The notes: generated by a model not told the origin, from the sequence alone. A stretch of DNA of 64,000 nucleotides from Streptomyces hokutonensis (GCF_000376565.1 NZ_BARG01000030.1:1-64000); one strand, 5' to 3'. Shown: positions 32,899 to 42,277, numbered from the stretch's first letter. Numbers and translations: made by a program.

Positions 32899-33345
32899 AT
32901 GTCCGCCTTCCATGAAGAGTTCGACGTGGACTGCCGTCCCGAGGACGCCTGGGCGTACGTCATCGACCCGGCCCACATGCCCGAGTGGCAGGAGAGCGCG
33001 GTGTCCGCGCAGCAGCTCGACGACCGGCCCTTCGGCCTCGGCTCCCGGGTCCGCGTCACCCGGCACGTGGGTCGCCGCGACATGGCGATGACCATGGAGT
33101 GCACCGAGTTCCAGCCGCCGCACGCCTGGACCGTGCGCGGGATCGACGGCCCCATCAGGGGAAACTTCCGTGGCGAGATCGCACCGCTCGACGAAGGACG
33201 CCGTACCCGGGTGACCATGGACCTCGACTTCGAGGGGCACGGCATCGGCAAGGTCCTGCTGCCGCTCGTCGTCCGCCCCCAGGTCCGCCGCGAGCTGCCC
33301 CACAACGAGAAGCTCCTGAAGGAGCACCTGGAGCACATCGGCTGA
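32899..33345 (+). CDS. SRPBCC (START/PYR-like) domain protein
   Basis: The 148-aa protein belongs to the SRPBCC hydrophobic-ligand-binding superfamily, with the typical opening EEFDVDCRPEDAWAYVIDPA and HMPEWQES. Its ligand is unknown. AAGGAGG (32887-32893) precedes ATG 32899; an upstream ATG at 32884 lies before that ribosome-binding site and is rejected. It sits alone between cdsA and rlmN. Confidence 0.8.
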   Translation: MSAFHEEFDVDCRPEDAWAYVIDPAHMPEWQESAVSAQQLDDRPFGLGSRVRVTRHVGRRDMAMTMECTEFQPPHAWTVRGIDGPIRGNFRGEIAPLDEGRRTRVTMDLDFEGHGIGKVLLPLVVRPQVRRELPHNEKLLKEHLEHIG

Positions 33346-33407
33346 GATCGGCTGAAGCGGATCACCGTAACGGATCACGGTAAACGATCTGCGACACTGG
33401 TACAGCC

Positions 33408-34514
33408 ATGCCTAAGCCCGGAGAACTCACATTCGTCGCCCCCCGCGGAGCCCAGAAGCCGTCGCGGCACCTTGCCGATCTCACGCCCGCCGAGCGCAAG
33501 GAAGCCGTCGCCGCGATCGGGGAGAAGCCCTTTCGCGCCAAGCAGCTCTCGCAGCACTACTTCGCGCGCCTCGCGCACGACCCGGCGGAGTGGACCGACA
33601 TCCCCGCCGGTTCGCGCGCCAAGCTGCAGGAGGCGCTGCTTCCTGAGCTGATGACGGTCGTACGGCATCTGTCGACCGACCAGGAGACCACCCGCAAGAC
33701 GCTGTGGCGGCTGTTCGACGGGACGCTCGTCGAGTCGGTGCTGATGCGGTACCCGGACCGGGTGACCATGTGCATCAGTTCGCAGGCGGGGTGTGGCATG
33801 AACTGCCCGTTCTGCGCCACCGGACAGGCCGGCCTCGACCGCAATCTGTCTACCGGTGAGATCGTGCACCAGATCGTGGACGGCATGCGCGCGCTGCGCG
33901 ACGGCGAGATCCCCGGCGGTCCCGCGCGGCTGTCCAACATCGTCTTCATGGGCATGGGCGAGCCCCTCGCCAACTACAAGCGGGTCGTCCAGTCCATCCG
34001 TGCCCTCACCGACCCGGAGCCGGACGGTCTCGGCCTCTCGCAGCGCGGGATCACCGTCTCGACGGTCGGACTCGTCCCGGCGATCCACCGCTTCGCGGAC
34101 GAGGGCTTCAAGTGCCGGCTCGCGATCTCGCTGCACGCGCCCGACGACGAGCTGCGCGACACCCTGGTCCCCGTGAACACCCGGTGGAAGGTGCGCGAGG
34201 TGCTCGACGCGGGCTGGGAGTACGCGGCGAAGTCGGGGCGCCGGCTGTCCATCGAGTACGCGCTGATCCGGGACATCAACGACCAGGCGTGGCGCGGTGA
34301 CCGCCTCGGCCGCCTCCTCAAGGGCAAGCCGGTGCACGTCAACCTGATCCCGCTGAACCCGACGCCGGGCTCCAAGTGGACCGCCTCCCGCCCCGAGGAC
34401 GAGAAGGCGTTCGTCGAGGCCATCGCGGCCCATGGGGTGCCGGTCACCGTCCGGGACACCCGTGGCCAGGAGATCGACGGAGCGTGTGGCCAGCTCGCGG
34501 CCACCGAGAGGTAA
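33408..34514 (+). CDS. rlmN: RlmN, dual-specificity 23S rRNA/tRNA adenine-C2 methyltransferase
   Basis: The 368-aa radical-SAM enzyme makes m2A2503 in 23S rRNA and m2A37 in tRNA. The CxxxCxxC cluster is at Cys129, Cys133 and Cys136 (QAGCGMNCPFCATGQ). The mechanistic cysteine near the end is Cys360 in DGACGQL. Other family blocks include LSNIVFMGMGEPLANY and VNLIPLNPTPGSKW. ATG 33408 is the start. It is followed by the TPP riboswitch of the next operon. Confidence 0.96.
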   Translation: MPKPGELTFVAPRGAQKPSRHLADLTPAERKEAVAAIGEKPFRAKQLSQHYFARLAHDPAEWTDIPAGSRAKLQEALLPELMTVVRHLSTDQETTRKTLWRLFDGTLVESVLMRYPDRVTMCISSQAGCGMNCPFCATGQAGLDRNLSTGEIVHQIVDGMRALRDGEIPGGPARLSNIVFMGMGEPLANYKRVVQSIRALTDPEPDGLGLSQRGITVSTVGLVPAIHRFADEGFKCRLAISLHAPDDELRDTLVPVNTRWKVREVLDAGWEYAAKSGRRLSIEYALIRDINDQAWRGDRLGRLLKGKPVHVNLIPLNPTPGSKWTASRPEDEKAFVEAIAAHGVPVTVRDTRGQEIDGACGQLAATER

Positions 34515-34550
34515 CCTTCACCCGTACGACCTGTACGTACATCTTCATAT

Positions 34551-34640
34551 CCGACAGGGGAGCGCGCAGCGCTGAGAGTGCGGCAATCGGGCCGCAGACC
34601 CTCTGAACCTCGCCCAGGTCATTCTGGGTAGGAAGTTCGG
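34551..34640 (+). promoter_or_regulatory. TPP (thiamine pyrophosphate) riboswitch
   Basis: The THI element has all conserved parts. P1 pairs CCGAC (34551-34555) with GTTCGG (34635-34640). The strand GGGGAGC leads to GCTGAGAGT. P3 is TGCGGC/GCCGCA. The core ACCCTCTGAACCT follows, and P4/P5 is CCCAG/CTGGG (34614-34628). AGGAAG (34630-34635), the only ribosome-binding candidate for the next gene, lies at the 3' base of P1, so ligand binding would occlude it. It precedes thiBPQ. Confidence 0.92.
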
Positions 34641-34648
34641 TCATCACC

Positions 34649-35728
34649 GTGAACACCAAGAAGTACTGTGCTGTCCTCGTGGGCCTCGGCCTGGTCACGC
34701 TGTCCGCGTGCGGGTCGGGGTCGGACGGGAGCAGCGGCTCCGGATCCGACAAGACCGTCACGCTCGTCAGCCACGACTCGTGGGCCGTCTCGAAGAGCGT
34801 CCTCAAGGACTTCGAGAAGCAGTCCGGCTACACCGTCAAGGTCCTGAAGGACGGCGACGCCGGGCAGGCCGTCAACAAGGCGATCCTGACCAAGGACAAC
34901 CCCCAGGGCGACGTCTTCTTCGGCGTCGACAACACCCTGCTCTCCCGCGCGCTCGACAACGGCCTCTTCCAGTCCTACGACGCGAAGGGCTCCGCCACCG
35001 TCAAGCCCGCGTACCGCGTCGACGGGACCAAGCACCGGGTCACGCCCATCGACACCGGCGACATCTGCGTCAACTACGACAAGGCCTGGTTCAGCAAGCA
35101 CAAGCTGACCCCGCCGACCTCGTTCGCCGACCTGGTCAAGCCCGAGTACAAGAACCTCCTGGTCACCGAGAACGCAGCGACCTCCTCGCCCGGCCTCGGC
35201 TTCCTGCTGGGCAGCGCCGCGCAGTTCGGGGACGACGGCTGGCAGTCGTACTGGAAGAAGCTCAAGGCGAACGGCGTGAAGGTCGTCGACGGCTGGGAGC
35301 AGGCCTACGACCAGGAGTTCTCCGGTTCGGCCGGCGGCAAGAAGGCGGGCGGCGACCGGCCCCTCGTCGTCTCGTACGCCTCCTCGCCGCCCGCCGAGGT
35401 CATCTACGGCGACCCGAAGCCGACCACCGCGCCCACCGGGGTGTCGTACGGCACCTGTTTCCGGCAGACCGAGTACGCGGGACTGCTCAGCAACGCGAAG
35501 AACACCAAGGGCGGCAAGGCCTTCATCGACTTCCTGCTGACCAAGGAGTTTCAGGAGGACATGCCGCTCAACATGTTCGTCTACCCGGTCATCGAGGGCG
35601 CGACCGTGCCGGCCGAGTTCACGAAGTACGGTCCGCAGGCCAAGGACCCCGAGACCATGGCCCCCACGAAGATCGCCGCCGACCGGGACCAGTGGGTCAA
35701 GTCGTGGACCTCGCTCGTACTGAAGTAG
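34649..35728 (+). CDS. thiB: Thiamine ABC transporter substrate-binding lipoprotein
   Basis: The 359-aa lipoprotein binds thiamine or its phosphates outside the cell. The signal peptide ends in the lipobox LSAC (Cys21). The mature part is a type II periplasmic-binding fold with TVTLVSHDSWAVSKSVLKDF and FQEDMPLNMFVYPV blocks typical of ThiB-like proteins. GTG 34649 follows the riboswitch by eight bases. Direct control by the TPP riboswitch, plus a permease and ATPase downstream, makes the thiamine assignment strong. Confidence 0.9.
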   Translation: MNTKKYCAVLVGLGLVTLSACGSGSDGSSGSGSDKTVTLVSHDSWAVSKSVLKDFEKQSGYTVKVLKDGDAGQAVNKAILTKDNPQGDVFFGVDNTLLSRALDNGLFQSYDAKGSATVKPAYRVDGTKHRVTPIDTGDICVNYDKAWFSKHKLTPPTSFADLVKPEYKNLLVTENAATSSPGLGFLLGSAAQFGDDGWQSYWKKLKANGVKVVDGWEQAYDQEFSGSAGGKKAGGDRPLVVSYASSPPAEVIYGDPKPTTAPTGVSYGTCFRQTEYAGLLSNAKNTKGGKAFIDFLLTKEFQEDMPLNMFVYPVIEGATVPAEFTKYGPQAKDPETMAPTKIAADRDQWVKSWTSLVLK

Positions 35729-37377
35729 TCCCGCGGAAGTCCTCCCGCAGCGGGAACGCGACACGGCTCGGCCTCATGGTCCTGCCCGTCGCGTTCTTCG
35801 CGGTGTTCTTCGCCTACCCGGTCGCCGCGATCGTCGGGCGCGGGCTCAAGGTGGACGGCGCCTGGCAGTTGGGCCGGATCGGTGACGTGCTGGCGCAGTC
35901 CGACATCCGGCACGTCCTGTGGTTCACCACCTGGCAGGCGCTCGCCTCGACCGCGCTCACGCTGCTGATCGCGCTCCCCGGCGCGTATGTCTTCGCGCGC
36001 TTCGACTTCCCGGGAAGGCACGTGCTGCGGGCCGTCGTGACGGTCCCCTTCGTGCTGCCCACGGTCGTCGTCGGTACGGCCTTCCTCGCGCTCGTCGGCC
36101 GGGGCGGACTCCTCGACGACCTGTGGGGCGTACGGCTGGACACCACCGTGTGGGCCATCCTGCTCGCGCACGTCTTCTTCAACTACGCGGTCGTCGTACG
36201 GACGGTGGGCGGCCTCTGGGCCCAGCTCGACCCGCGTCAGGAGGAGGCCGCGCGGATGCTCGGCGCCTCCCGGCTGCGGGCCTGGCGGAAGGTGACGCTG
36301 CCCGCGCTCGCGCCCGCCGTGGCCGCCGCCGCGCTGATGGTCTTCCTCTTCACGTTCACGTCCTTCGGCGTGGTGCAGATCCTCGGCGGCCCGACCTTCT
36401 CGACCCTCGAAGTGGAGATCTACCGCCAGACTTCGGAAGTCTTCGACCTCTCCACGGCCGCCGTGCTCACGATCGTCCAGTTCGTCGCGGTGGGCGCGAT
36501 CCTCGCCGTCCACGCCTGGACGGTACGGCGACGGGAGACGGCCCTGCGGCTCGTGGACCCGGCGGTGACCGCACGCCGCCCGCGCGGAGCCGGCCAGTGG
36601 TCCCTGCTGGCCGGTGTCCTGGTCTCCGTCCTGCTCCTGCTCGTGCTGCCGCTCGCCGTGCTGGTCCAACGGTCGCTGGACTCACCGGACTTCGGCTACT
36701 ACCGGGCGCTGACCCACGACGACGGCGGCACCTTCCTGGTCCCGCCGATCGCCGCGATCGGCAACTCGCTGGAGTACGCCGTCGCCGCCACCGCGATCGC
36801 CGTGGTCATTGGGGGGCTCGCCGCCGCGGCTCTGACCCGGCGCGACGCGGGCCGCTTGGTCCGGGGTTTCGACGCCCTGCTGATGCTGCCGCTCGGGGTG
36901 TCGGCGGTGACCGTCGGCTTCGGGTTCCTGATCTCGCTCGACAAACCCCCGGTGGATCTGCGGAGTTCATGGATCCTGGTGCCGCTCGCGCAGGCGCTGG
37001 TGGGCGTCCCCTTCGTCGTACGGACCATGCTGCCCGTGCTGCGGGCGGTGGACGGGCGGCTGCGGGAGGCGGCGGCCGTGCTCGGGGCCTCGCCCTGGCG
37101 GGTGTGGCGCGAGGTCGATCTGCCCCTCGTACGGCGGGCGTTGCTGATCGCCGCGGGGTTCGCGTTCGCGGTGTCGCTGGGGGAGTTCGGGGCGACCGTG
37201 TTCATCGCGCGGCCCGACAACCCGACGCTGCCGGTCGCGGTGGCCCGGCTGCTGTCCCGGCCCGGTGATCTCAACTACGGCCAGGCGATGGCCCTTTCGA
37301 CGATTCTGATGGTGGTGTGCGCGGTGGCCCTGCTGGTCCTCGAGCGGCTGCGCACGGACCGGACGGGGGAGTTCTAG
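35704..37377 (+). CDS. thiP: Thiamine ABC transporter fused permease
   Basis: The 557-aa membrane protein is a tandem duplication of two binding-protein-dependent permease domains, with about twelve transmembrane segments. Each half has an EAA-type loop contacting the ATPase: EEAARMLGASRLRAWRKVTL and REAAAVLGASPWRVWREVDL. GTG 35704 overlaps the last 25 bases of thiB, so the two are translationally coupled. The next start (ATG 35776) would cut into the first membrane segment. It ends directly against thiQ. Confidence 0.9.
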   Translation: MDLARTEVVPRKSSRSGNATRLGLMVLPVAFFAVFFAYPVAAIVGRGLKVDGAWQLGRIGDVLAQSDIRHVLWFTTWQALASTALTLLIALPGAYVFARFDFPGRHVLRAVVTVPFVLPTVVVGTAFLALVGRGGLLDDLWGVRLDTTVWAILLAHVFFNYAVVVRTVGGLWAQLDPRQEEAARMLGASRLRAWRKVTLPALAPAVAAAALMVFLFTFTSFGVVQILGGPTFSTLEVEIYRQTSEVFDLSTAAVLTIVQFVAVGAILAVHAWTVRRRETALRLVDPAVTARRPRGAGQWSLLAGVLVSVLLLLVLPLAVLVQRSLDSPDFGYYRALTHDDGGTFLVPPIAAIGNSLEYAVAATAIAVVIGGLAAAALTRRDAGRLVRGFDALLMLPLGVSAVTVGFGFLISLDKPPVDLRSSWILVPLAQALVGVPFVVRTMLPVLRAVDGRLREAAAVLGASPWRVWREVDLPLVRRALLIAAGFAFAVSLGEFGATVFIARPDNPTLPVAVARLLSRPGDLNYGQAMALSTILMVVCAVALLVLERLRTDRTGEF

Positions 37378-38412
37378 ATGCCGCCGAACATGCTGCTCAG
37401 TCTCGCGGACGCGACCGTACGGTTCGGCGGGTGTCCGGTGCTGGACGCCGTCGATCTCGGAGTCGCCGAGCACGAGATCGTGTGTGTGCTCGGTCCGAGC
37501 GGCAGCGGCAAGTCGACGCTGCTGCGGGCGGTCGCCGGGCTGCAACCCCTGGACTCCGGGCGGGTGTTGCTCGACGGACGCGACCAGACCGGGGTGCCCG
37601 CGCACAAACGCGGGGTGGGCCTGATGTTCCAGGACCATCAGCTGTTCCCGCAGCGGGACGTGGCCGGCAACGTGGCCTTCGGGCTGCGGATGCACGGGGC
37701 GTCGAAGGGGCGACAGAAGGACCAGGTAGGGGAGTTGCTCGACCTCGTCGGACTGCCGGGTGCCGCCCGCCGTGCCGTCGCGGGGCTGTCCGGCGGTGAG
37801 CAGCAGCGAGTCGCGCTCGCCCGCGCCCTCGCGCCCCGCCCCCGGCTCCTCATGCTCGACGAACCACTCGGCCAGCTCGACCGGTCACTGCGGGAGCGGC
37901 TGGTCGTCGAACTCCGGGAGCTGTTCGGGGCGTTGGGCACGACCGTGCTCGCGGTCACGCACGACCAGGGCGAGGCGTTCGCGCTGGCCGACCGGGTCGT
38001 GGTGATGCGGGACGGGCGGATCGCCCAGTCCGGTACGCCACTCGAGGTCTGGCAGCGCCCCGCCGACGAGTTCGTGGCCCGTTTCCTCGGCTTCGACAAC
38101 GTGGTGAGTGCCACGGTCGCCGGAGAGGCCGCCGACACGCCCTGGGGCAAGGTGCCGGTCCCCGAGGACGCCCCCCAGGGCACCCGCACGCTCCTCGTAC
38201 GTCCCGCGGGCGTACGCCTGTTGCCCGCCGAGGAGGGCCTGCGCTGCACGGTCGCCGCCCGCACCTTCAGGGGCACCCATGTCGCCGTACAGCTGCAGCC
38301 GGAGGGCGCTCCGCGTCTCGAGGCGGCGGTTGCGCTGCGGGAGGCGCCGGAGGTAGGGGAGACGGTCGGGGTGGAGTTCGACGCGGCCGAGACCGTCGTA
38401 CTCGACGGCTAG
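37378..38412 (+). CDS. thiQ: Thiamine ABC transporter ATP-binding protein
   Basis: The 344-aa ATPase energises thiamine uptake. Walker A is LGPSGSGKST, the Q-loop is FQDHQLFP, the signature is LSGGEQQRV, Walker B is RLLMLDEPLGQLD and the H-loop is VTHDQGEAF. A C-terminal TOBE-like regulatory domain (about 250-344) follows. ATG 37378 begins at the base after the thiP stop codon. The whole operon ends at a bidirectional terminator. Confidence 0.92.
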   Translation: MPPNMLLSLADATVRFGGCPVLDAVDLGVAEHEIVCVLGPSGSGKSTLLRAVAGLQPLDSGRVLLDGRDQTGVPAHKRGVGLMFQDHQLFPQRDVAGNVAFGLRMHGASKGRQKDQVGELLDLVGLPGAARRAVAGLSGGEQQRVALARALAPRPRLLMLDEPLGQLDRSLRERLVVELRELFGALGTTVLAVTHDQGEAFALADRVVVMRDGRIAQSGTPLEVWQRPADEFVARFLGFDNVVSATVAGEAADTPWGKVPVPEDAPQGTRTLLVRPAGVRLLPAEEGLRCTVAARTFRGTHVAVQLQPEGAPRLEAAVALREAPEVGETVGVEFDAAETVVLDG

Positions 38413-38423
38413 CGGACATGCGT

Positions 38424-38454
38424 GTGGCCCGTCCCCACGAACCGGACGGGCCAC
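38424..38454. terminator. Bidirectional terminator between thiQ and the LAETG gene
   Basis: An 11-bp perfect stem (38424-38434 with 38444-38454) with a 9-nt loop separates two convergent genes. Confidence 0.75.
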
Positions 38455-38473
38455 AACAGCAACAGCGGGTGGA

Positions 38474-39157
38474 TCAGCGGCCGTTGGTCGCACCGCGGCG
38501 GCGCATGCCGTAGTAGACGGCTCCGCCGCCCGCGACGACGAACGCGCCCGCGATACCGGCGATCATGCCGGTGTTGGAGTTGGCACCGGTCTCGGCGAGG
38601 TTCGAGCTACCGGCCGCCGGAGACGGCGCGTTGTCCGTCGTCGTGGCGGGGGCGGTGCTGCTGCTCTCCGAGGCCGACGGGGTCGGGGTGTCGGACTCGG
38701 CCGGGGTCGAGGCGGTCTCCGACGGGGTCGGGGAAGCCTCGGTCGGAGTCGGGGTGGGCGACTCCGTGGCGCAGGCCTTGGACGGGGTGGTCAGGTTCGG
38801 CTTGATGTCCTTGTTGAGGCCGTTGGTGGCCGTGACGCGGACACGGTACGTCGCGTTCGGCTGCCAGTCCTCGGAGAAGGTGACGGTCTCGCCGGTGGCC
38901 GAGCCCTTGACGGTCTGCGCCTCGCCGACCTGCTTGGCGTCCGAGCCGTTGTTCTCCAGGAACACCGTGATGGTCGCCTCGGTGGCCGAGGCGTCCTTGT
39001 CGGTGACGGTGATGACACCCTTGTCGCCGTCACAGCTGGCTGAGGCGGAGAACTCGCTGATGTTGCAGGCGAGCGCGTTGCCCGCGAATCCGAGCGCGAG
39101 TGCGGCCGAGGCGGACGCGACACCGAGGATGCGTACGGAACGTCGAGATATGGACAC
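38474..39157 (-). CDS. Secreted LAETG-anchored surface protein (sortase substrate)
   Basis: The 227-aa protein has a Sec signal peptide (about 1-31), an extracellular immunoglobulin-like or fibronectin-like domain with two cysteines, then a Pro/Thr/Ser-rich wall-spanning region (SPTPTPTEASPTPSETAS). It ends with LAETG (187-191), a hydrophobic helix (about 197-217) and an Arg-rich tail. That is a class E sortase signal, as in streptomycete chaplins. GTG 39157 follows a GAAGGG ribosome-binding site. The function is unknown. Confidence 0.85.
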   Translation of the reverse strand: MSISRRSVRILGVASASAALALGFAGNALACNISEFSASASCDGDKGVITVTDKDASATEATITVFLENNGSDAKQVGEAQTVKGSATGETVTFSEDWQPNATYRVRVTATNGLNKDIKPNLTTPSKACATESPTPTPTEASPTPSETASTPAESDTPTPSASESSSTAPATTTDNAPSPAAGSSNLAETGANSNTGMIAGIAGAFVVAGGGAVYYGMRRRGATNGR

Positions 39158-39318
39158 GTTTGCCCTTCACGGGATGTGCAACTGCGGGGGGTTTAGGGGG
39201 AGATGAGGCAGCGTTCGAGGTGAGGCACCACCACCCCCAGGAGTCTCACTGGTCTATAAGTGCTGCGTAAGCAGTGTCAATGCATATGCGGTGTGCGGCA
39301 GTTGGCTTTACCTGTACT

Positions 39319-40440
39319 TTAATGAGCGAGACGTTTCAGCGCCTCCGGAGCCTCCTCGATCCGGTCAACGAGGGCGATACGGCTCTCCATCGACCGTTCC
39401 CGGGCAAGTGCACGCAGCAGCGGCCAGGTCGGCAGCCGCTCCGTCCAGTGCTCCCGGTCCACCAGAACCATCGGCGTGGGCTCGCCGCGCGACTCGTAGT
39501 AGTTCGGCGTCGCGTTGTCGAAGATCTCCTGTACGGTCCCGGCCGCGCCCGGCAGGAACACCACGCCCGCGTTGGAGCGGGCCAACAGGCCGTCCTCGCG
39601 GGTGGCGTTGGCGAAGTACTTGGCGATGTGCGAGGCGAAGGCGTTCGGCGGCTCGTGGCCGTAGAACCAGGTCGGGATGCCGATCGAGTGGTTGCCCTTG
39701 GGCCAGCGGGTGCGGACCTGGAAAGCGACGTGGGCCCAGTCGGTGATCGAGGGGCTGAACGACGGGGACGCGCCCAGGAGTTCGCACGCCTCCTCCAGCA
39801 TCGCGTCCTCGTACGGCGCCGCGTACGCGCCCAGGTTCGCCGCCTCCATCGCGCCGGGCCCGCCGCCCGTCGCCACGGTGAACCCGGCGCGGCTCAGCTC
39901 CCGGCCCAGGCGTGCGGCACCGCCGTAGGCCGCCGTCCCGCGCGCCATCGCGTGGCCGCCCATCACGCCCACCACCCGCGCCCCGCGCAGGAGTTCGTCG
40001 AGGGCGTCGGAGATCGAGTCGTCGTGGACGGCGCGCAGCATCGACGCGTATATGTCGCCGTCCGCCTTGGTCCGCTGGAACCAGGCGTACGCGAGCGCGT
40101 CCGGAGTCCGCTCGTACCCCTGGTCGAGCGAGGCGAACAGCTCGGCGGGCGTGTAGAGACGGCCGCGGTAGGGGTCGAAGGGGAGGTGCGGGACCGGCGG
40201 GAAGACGAGGGCGCCGTCGGCGCGGATCTTCGCCGCGGCCTCGTCGCGCATCGGGCAGCCGAGGAAGACGGCGCCCGCGGTGTCGGTGGTGAGCAACTCC
40301 TTCGTACGGTCCGTCAGATCGACGGCCTGGACGCGGTATCCGGCGAGGGTGCCGCGGGCGGAGACGGTCGCGTCGAAGTCCTCGACCGTCTCGATCTCGC
40401 GTTCGTCGTGGGGGGCCGCATGGGCCGGGCTCGTCTGCAC
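39319..40440 (-). CDS. LOG-family nucleotide-binding enzyme (lysine-decarboxylase-like)
   Basis: The 373-aa protein contains the LOG/TIGR00730-type Rossmann domain with FTVATGGGPGAMEAANLGA and, in place of the usual PGGxGTxxE, PGAAGTVQEIF. Family members are 5'-monophosphate phosphoribohydrolases that cleave nucleotide ribotides, in plants making active cytokinins. The altered second motif makes activity uncertain. The N-terminal 150 residues are an extra domain seen in long family members. GTG 40440 is the start. It is followed in the same strand, upstream, by a VOC protein. Confidence 0.75.
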   Translation of the reverse strand: MQTSPAHAAPHDEREIETVEDFDATVSARGTLAGYRVQAVDLTDRTKELLTTDTAGAVFLGCPMRDEAAAKIRADGALVFPPVPHLPFDPYRGRLYTPAELFASLDQGYERTPDALAYAWFQRTKADGDIYASMLRAVHDDSISDALDELLRGARVVGVMGGHAMARGTAAYGGAARLGRELSRAGFTVATGGGPGAMEAANLGAYAAPYEDAMLEEACELLGASPSFSPSITDWAHVAFQVRTRWPKGNHSIGIPTWFYGHEPPNAFASHIAKYFANATREDGLLARSNAGVVFLPGAAGTVQEIFDNATPNYYESRGEPTPMVLVDREHWTERLPTWPLLRALARERSMESRIALVDRIEEAPEALKRLAH

Positions 40441-40465
40441 GGGCCCATGCTAGGCACCGGCACGG

Positions 40466-40873
40466 TCAGCCCTGGACCGCCGCCGGGTCCATCCACACGA
40501 CCTCCCAGGAGTGGCCGTCGGGGTCGTCGAAGGAGCGGCCGTACATGAAGCCCTGGTCGATGGCGTCCGTGCTGCCGGTGGCGCCGGCGGCGAACGCCTT
40601 GTCGACGAGTTCGTCGACCTTCTCGCGGCTCTCGGCGCTCAGACACAGCAGTACCTCGCTGGTCGTCGTCGAGTCGGCGATCTCCTTCTTGGTGAAGTCG
40701 CTGTACCGCTGCTTGCTGAGGAGCATCGCGATGATCGTGTCGCTGATCACGACACACGCGCATTCGTCGGTGCTGAACTGGGGGTTGATCGAGTAGCCGA
40801 GCTCCGTGAAGAACTTCCTCGACGCGTCTACGTCGTTCACGGCCAGGTTCACGAAGATCATCTGCTGGTACAT
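40466..40873 (-). CDS. VOC (glyoxalase/bleomycin-resistance) family protein
   Basis: The 135-aa protein has a vicinal-oxygen-chelate fold, with the opening MYQQMIFVNLAVNDVDASRK and the end DPDGHSWEVVWMDP typical of small predicted metalloenzymes or drug-binding proteins. The metal-ligand set is partial and the substrate is unknown. It is on the minus strand and its promoter should lie in the 63-bp gap to the ABC permease gene. Confidence 0.82.
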   Translation of the reverse strand: MYQQMIFVNLAVNDVDASRKFFTELGYSINPQFSTDECACVVISDTIIAMLLSKQRYSDFTKKEIADSTTTSEVLLCLSAESREKVDELVDKAFAAGATGSTDAIDQGFMYGRSFDDPDGHSWEVVWMDPAAVQG

Positions 40874-40936
40874 GCGAGGTCTCTCCCATCGGGCGTGCGT
40901 GCTGTTCGGTGGGTAGACCGGCCGTGCGTACGAAAC

Positions 40937-42277
40937 TCATCGGCCGGCCAGCGGCAGCGCCGCCAGCTCGGCCACGAACAGGGTCAGCGGGAGGAACAGG
41001 GCCAGCAGCGCGCCCGCGCGCAGGGCCGCCGCGCTGCGCAGCATGGTGGCGGGGGCGCCGAGGCGCAGCAGCGCGGCCGTGGTGTCGGCGCGGGCGTGCT
41101 TGGCCTCCAGCGCGGCGGTGAGCAGGGTCGCCACCGTGCAGCCGGTGACCAGGAGCAGACCCAGGGTGGTCAGGGGGCCGAAGGCCGGGGCGTCCGCGTC
41201 GTAGAGCGCCGTCATCGCGAAGCCGCCGGACGCCACCGCGCACACCACGCCCAGAGGGCGCCCGATCCGGGTCGCCTCCTCCATCAGCACGCGTCCGGCC
41301 AGCAGCCGCAGCGCGCCGGGGCTGACGGACTGGAGCAGCCGGCCGCACAGGTGCGTGAGCCCGGGGCCGGCCAGCGCCAGCCCGATCGCGGTCAGCACCC
41401 AGCCGGCCAGGACACTCGCGGGCCCGTCGGCGAGCCCGCCGGGGAGCGACAGCCCGCCGCCGTCCCGCGTCCGGTTCGCGTACGCCTCCACCGCGAGTCC
41501 GGCGGCCAGTACGGCGATGCCCCAGGGGAGACCTCGGGGGGCTTCCCTGGGAGCCGGGGGGCGCGAGGGGTCGTGAGTAGTGGTGTCCGCGCCTTCCGAC
41601 TGCTCCGTCTGCGCGAGCTGTTCGGCCGGCTCGCTGCCACGCGCCCCCGCACGCAGATGCGCGCCGAAACGGCCGTACGCCCCGAAGGTCTCGCGGCGGT
41701 CCGGGCGGCCCTGCACGCCGAAGCGGCCGTACGACCTCGCCGGGCCCTTCTCCGAGGCGGGGCGGAGGTCCCGGGGGCGCAGGACGAGTGCCACGGAGAC
41801 GGAGGCGGTCACCGGTACGAGGGCGAGGAGGGTCAGTGCTGCCGGGAGCGGCAGGGGCTGGTCCGAGGCGAGGAACTCCGCCGCCGCTCCGTCGAAGGGC
41901 ATGCCGGTCAGGTCGCCGCGGAGGTGGAGGAAGAAGAGGAGGGCCAGCATGGAGCCGAGGGTGCAGGCCAGCGCGGTCGTGGTCGCCGAGATGGCCATCA
42001 GGCGCCCGGGGCCGAGGCCGATCGCGGAGAGGCCGGGGCGGGGTTTCGTCGCCGGGTCGGTGCGGGCGACGGCCACCGCGAAGTAGACGGTGGCGGCCAG
42101 CGGGGTCGCGCACCAGCCGAGGCGGAGGGCCGCGGCGGCGGGGGAGTCGGGGTGGCCCATCGCGTAGCCGAGGGTGCACAGGAGGAGGAAGCCCGTGCCC
42201 GCCGAGGCCACCGCGACCAGCAGGCGGCGGAGTTGGACGGCGGGGTGCGAGCCGCGGGTCAGACGGAGAGCGAGCAC
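40937..42277 (-). CDS. ABC transporter permease, FtsX/MacB-like
   Basis: The 446-aa protein has about eight to ten hydrophobic segments, with a large central Pro/Arg-rich region (about 190-260) that looks cytoplasmic. It begins at GTG 42277, 19 bp inside the ATPase gene, so the two are coupled. The layout, membrane segments at both ends with an intervening loop, resembles FtsX/MacB-type exporters. The cargo is unknown. An alternative start further upstream (42613) would run into the ATPase gene and has non-coding composition. Confidence 0.7.
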   Translation of the reverse strand: MLALRLTRGSHPAVQLRRLLVAVASAGTGFLLLCTLGYAMGHPDSPAAAALRLGWCATPLAATVYFAVAVARTDPATKPRPGLSAIGLGPGRLMAISATTTALACTLGSMLALLFFLHLRGDLTGMPFDGAAAEFLASDQPLPLPAALTLLALVPVTASVSVALVLRPRDLRPASEKGPARSYGRFGVQGRPDRRETFGAYGRFGAHLRAGARGSEPAEQLAQTEQSEGADTTTHDPSRPPAPREAPRGLPWGIAVLAAGLAVEAYANRTRDGGGLSLPGGLADGPASVLAGWVLTAIGLALAGPGLTHLCGRLLQSVSPGALRLLAGRVLMEEATRIGRPLGVVCAVASGGFAMTALYDADAPAFGPLTTLGLLLVTGCTVATLLTAALEAKHARADTTAALLRLGAPATMLRSAAALRAGALLALFLPLTLFVAELAALPLAGR

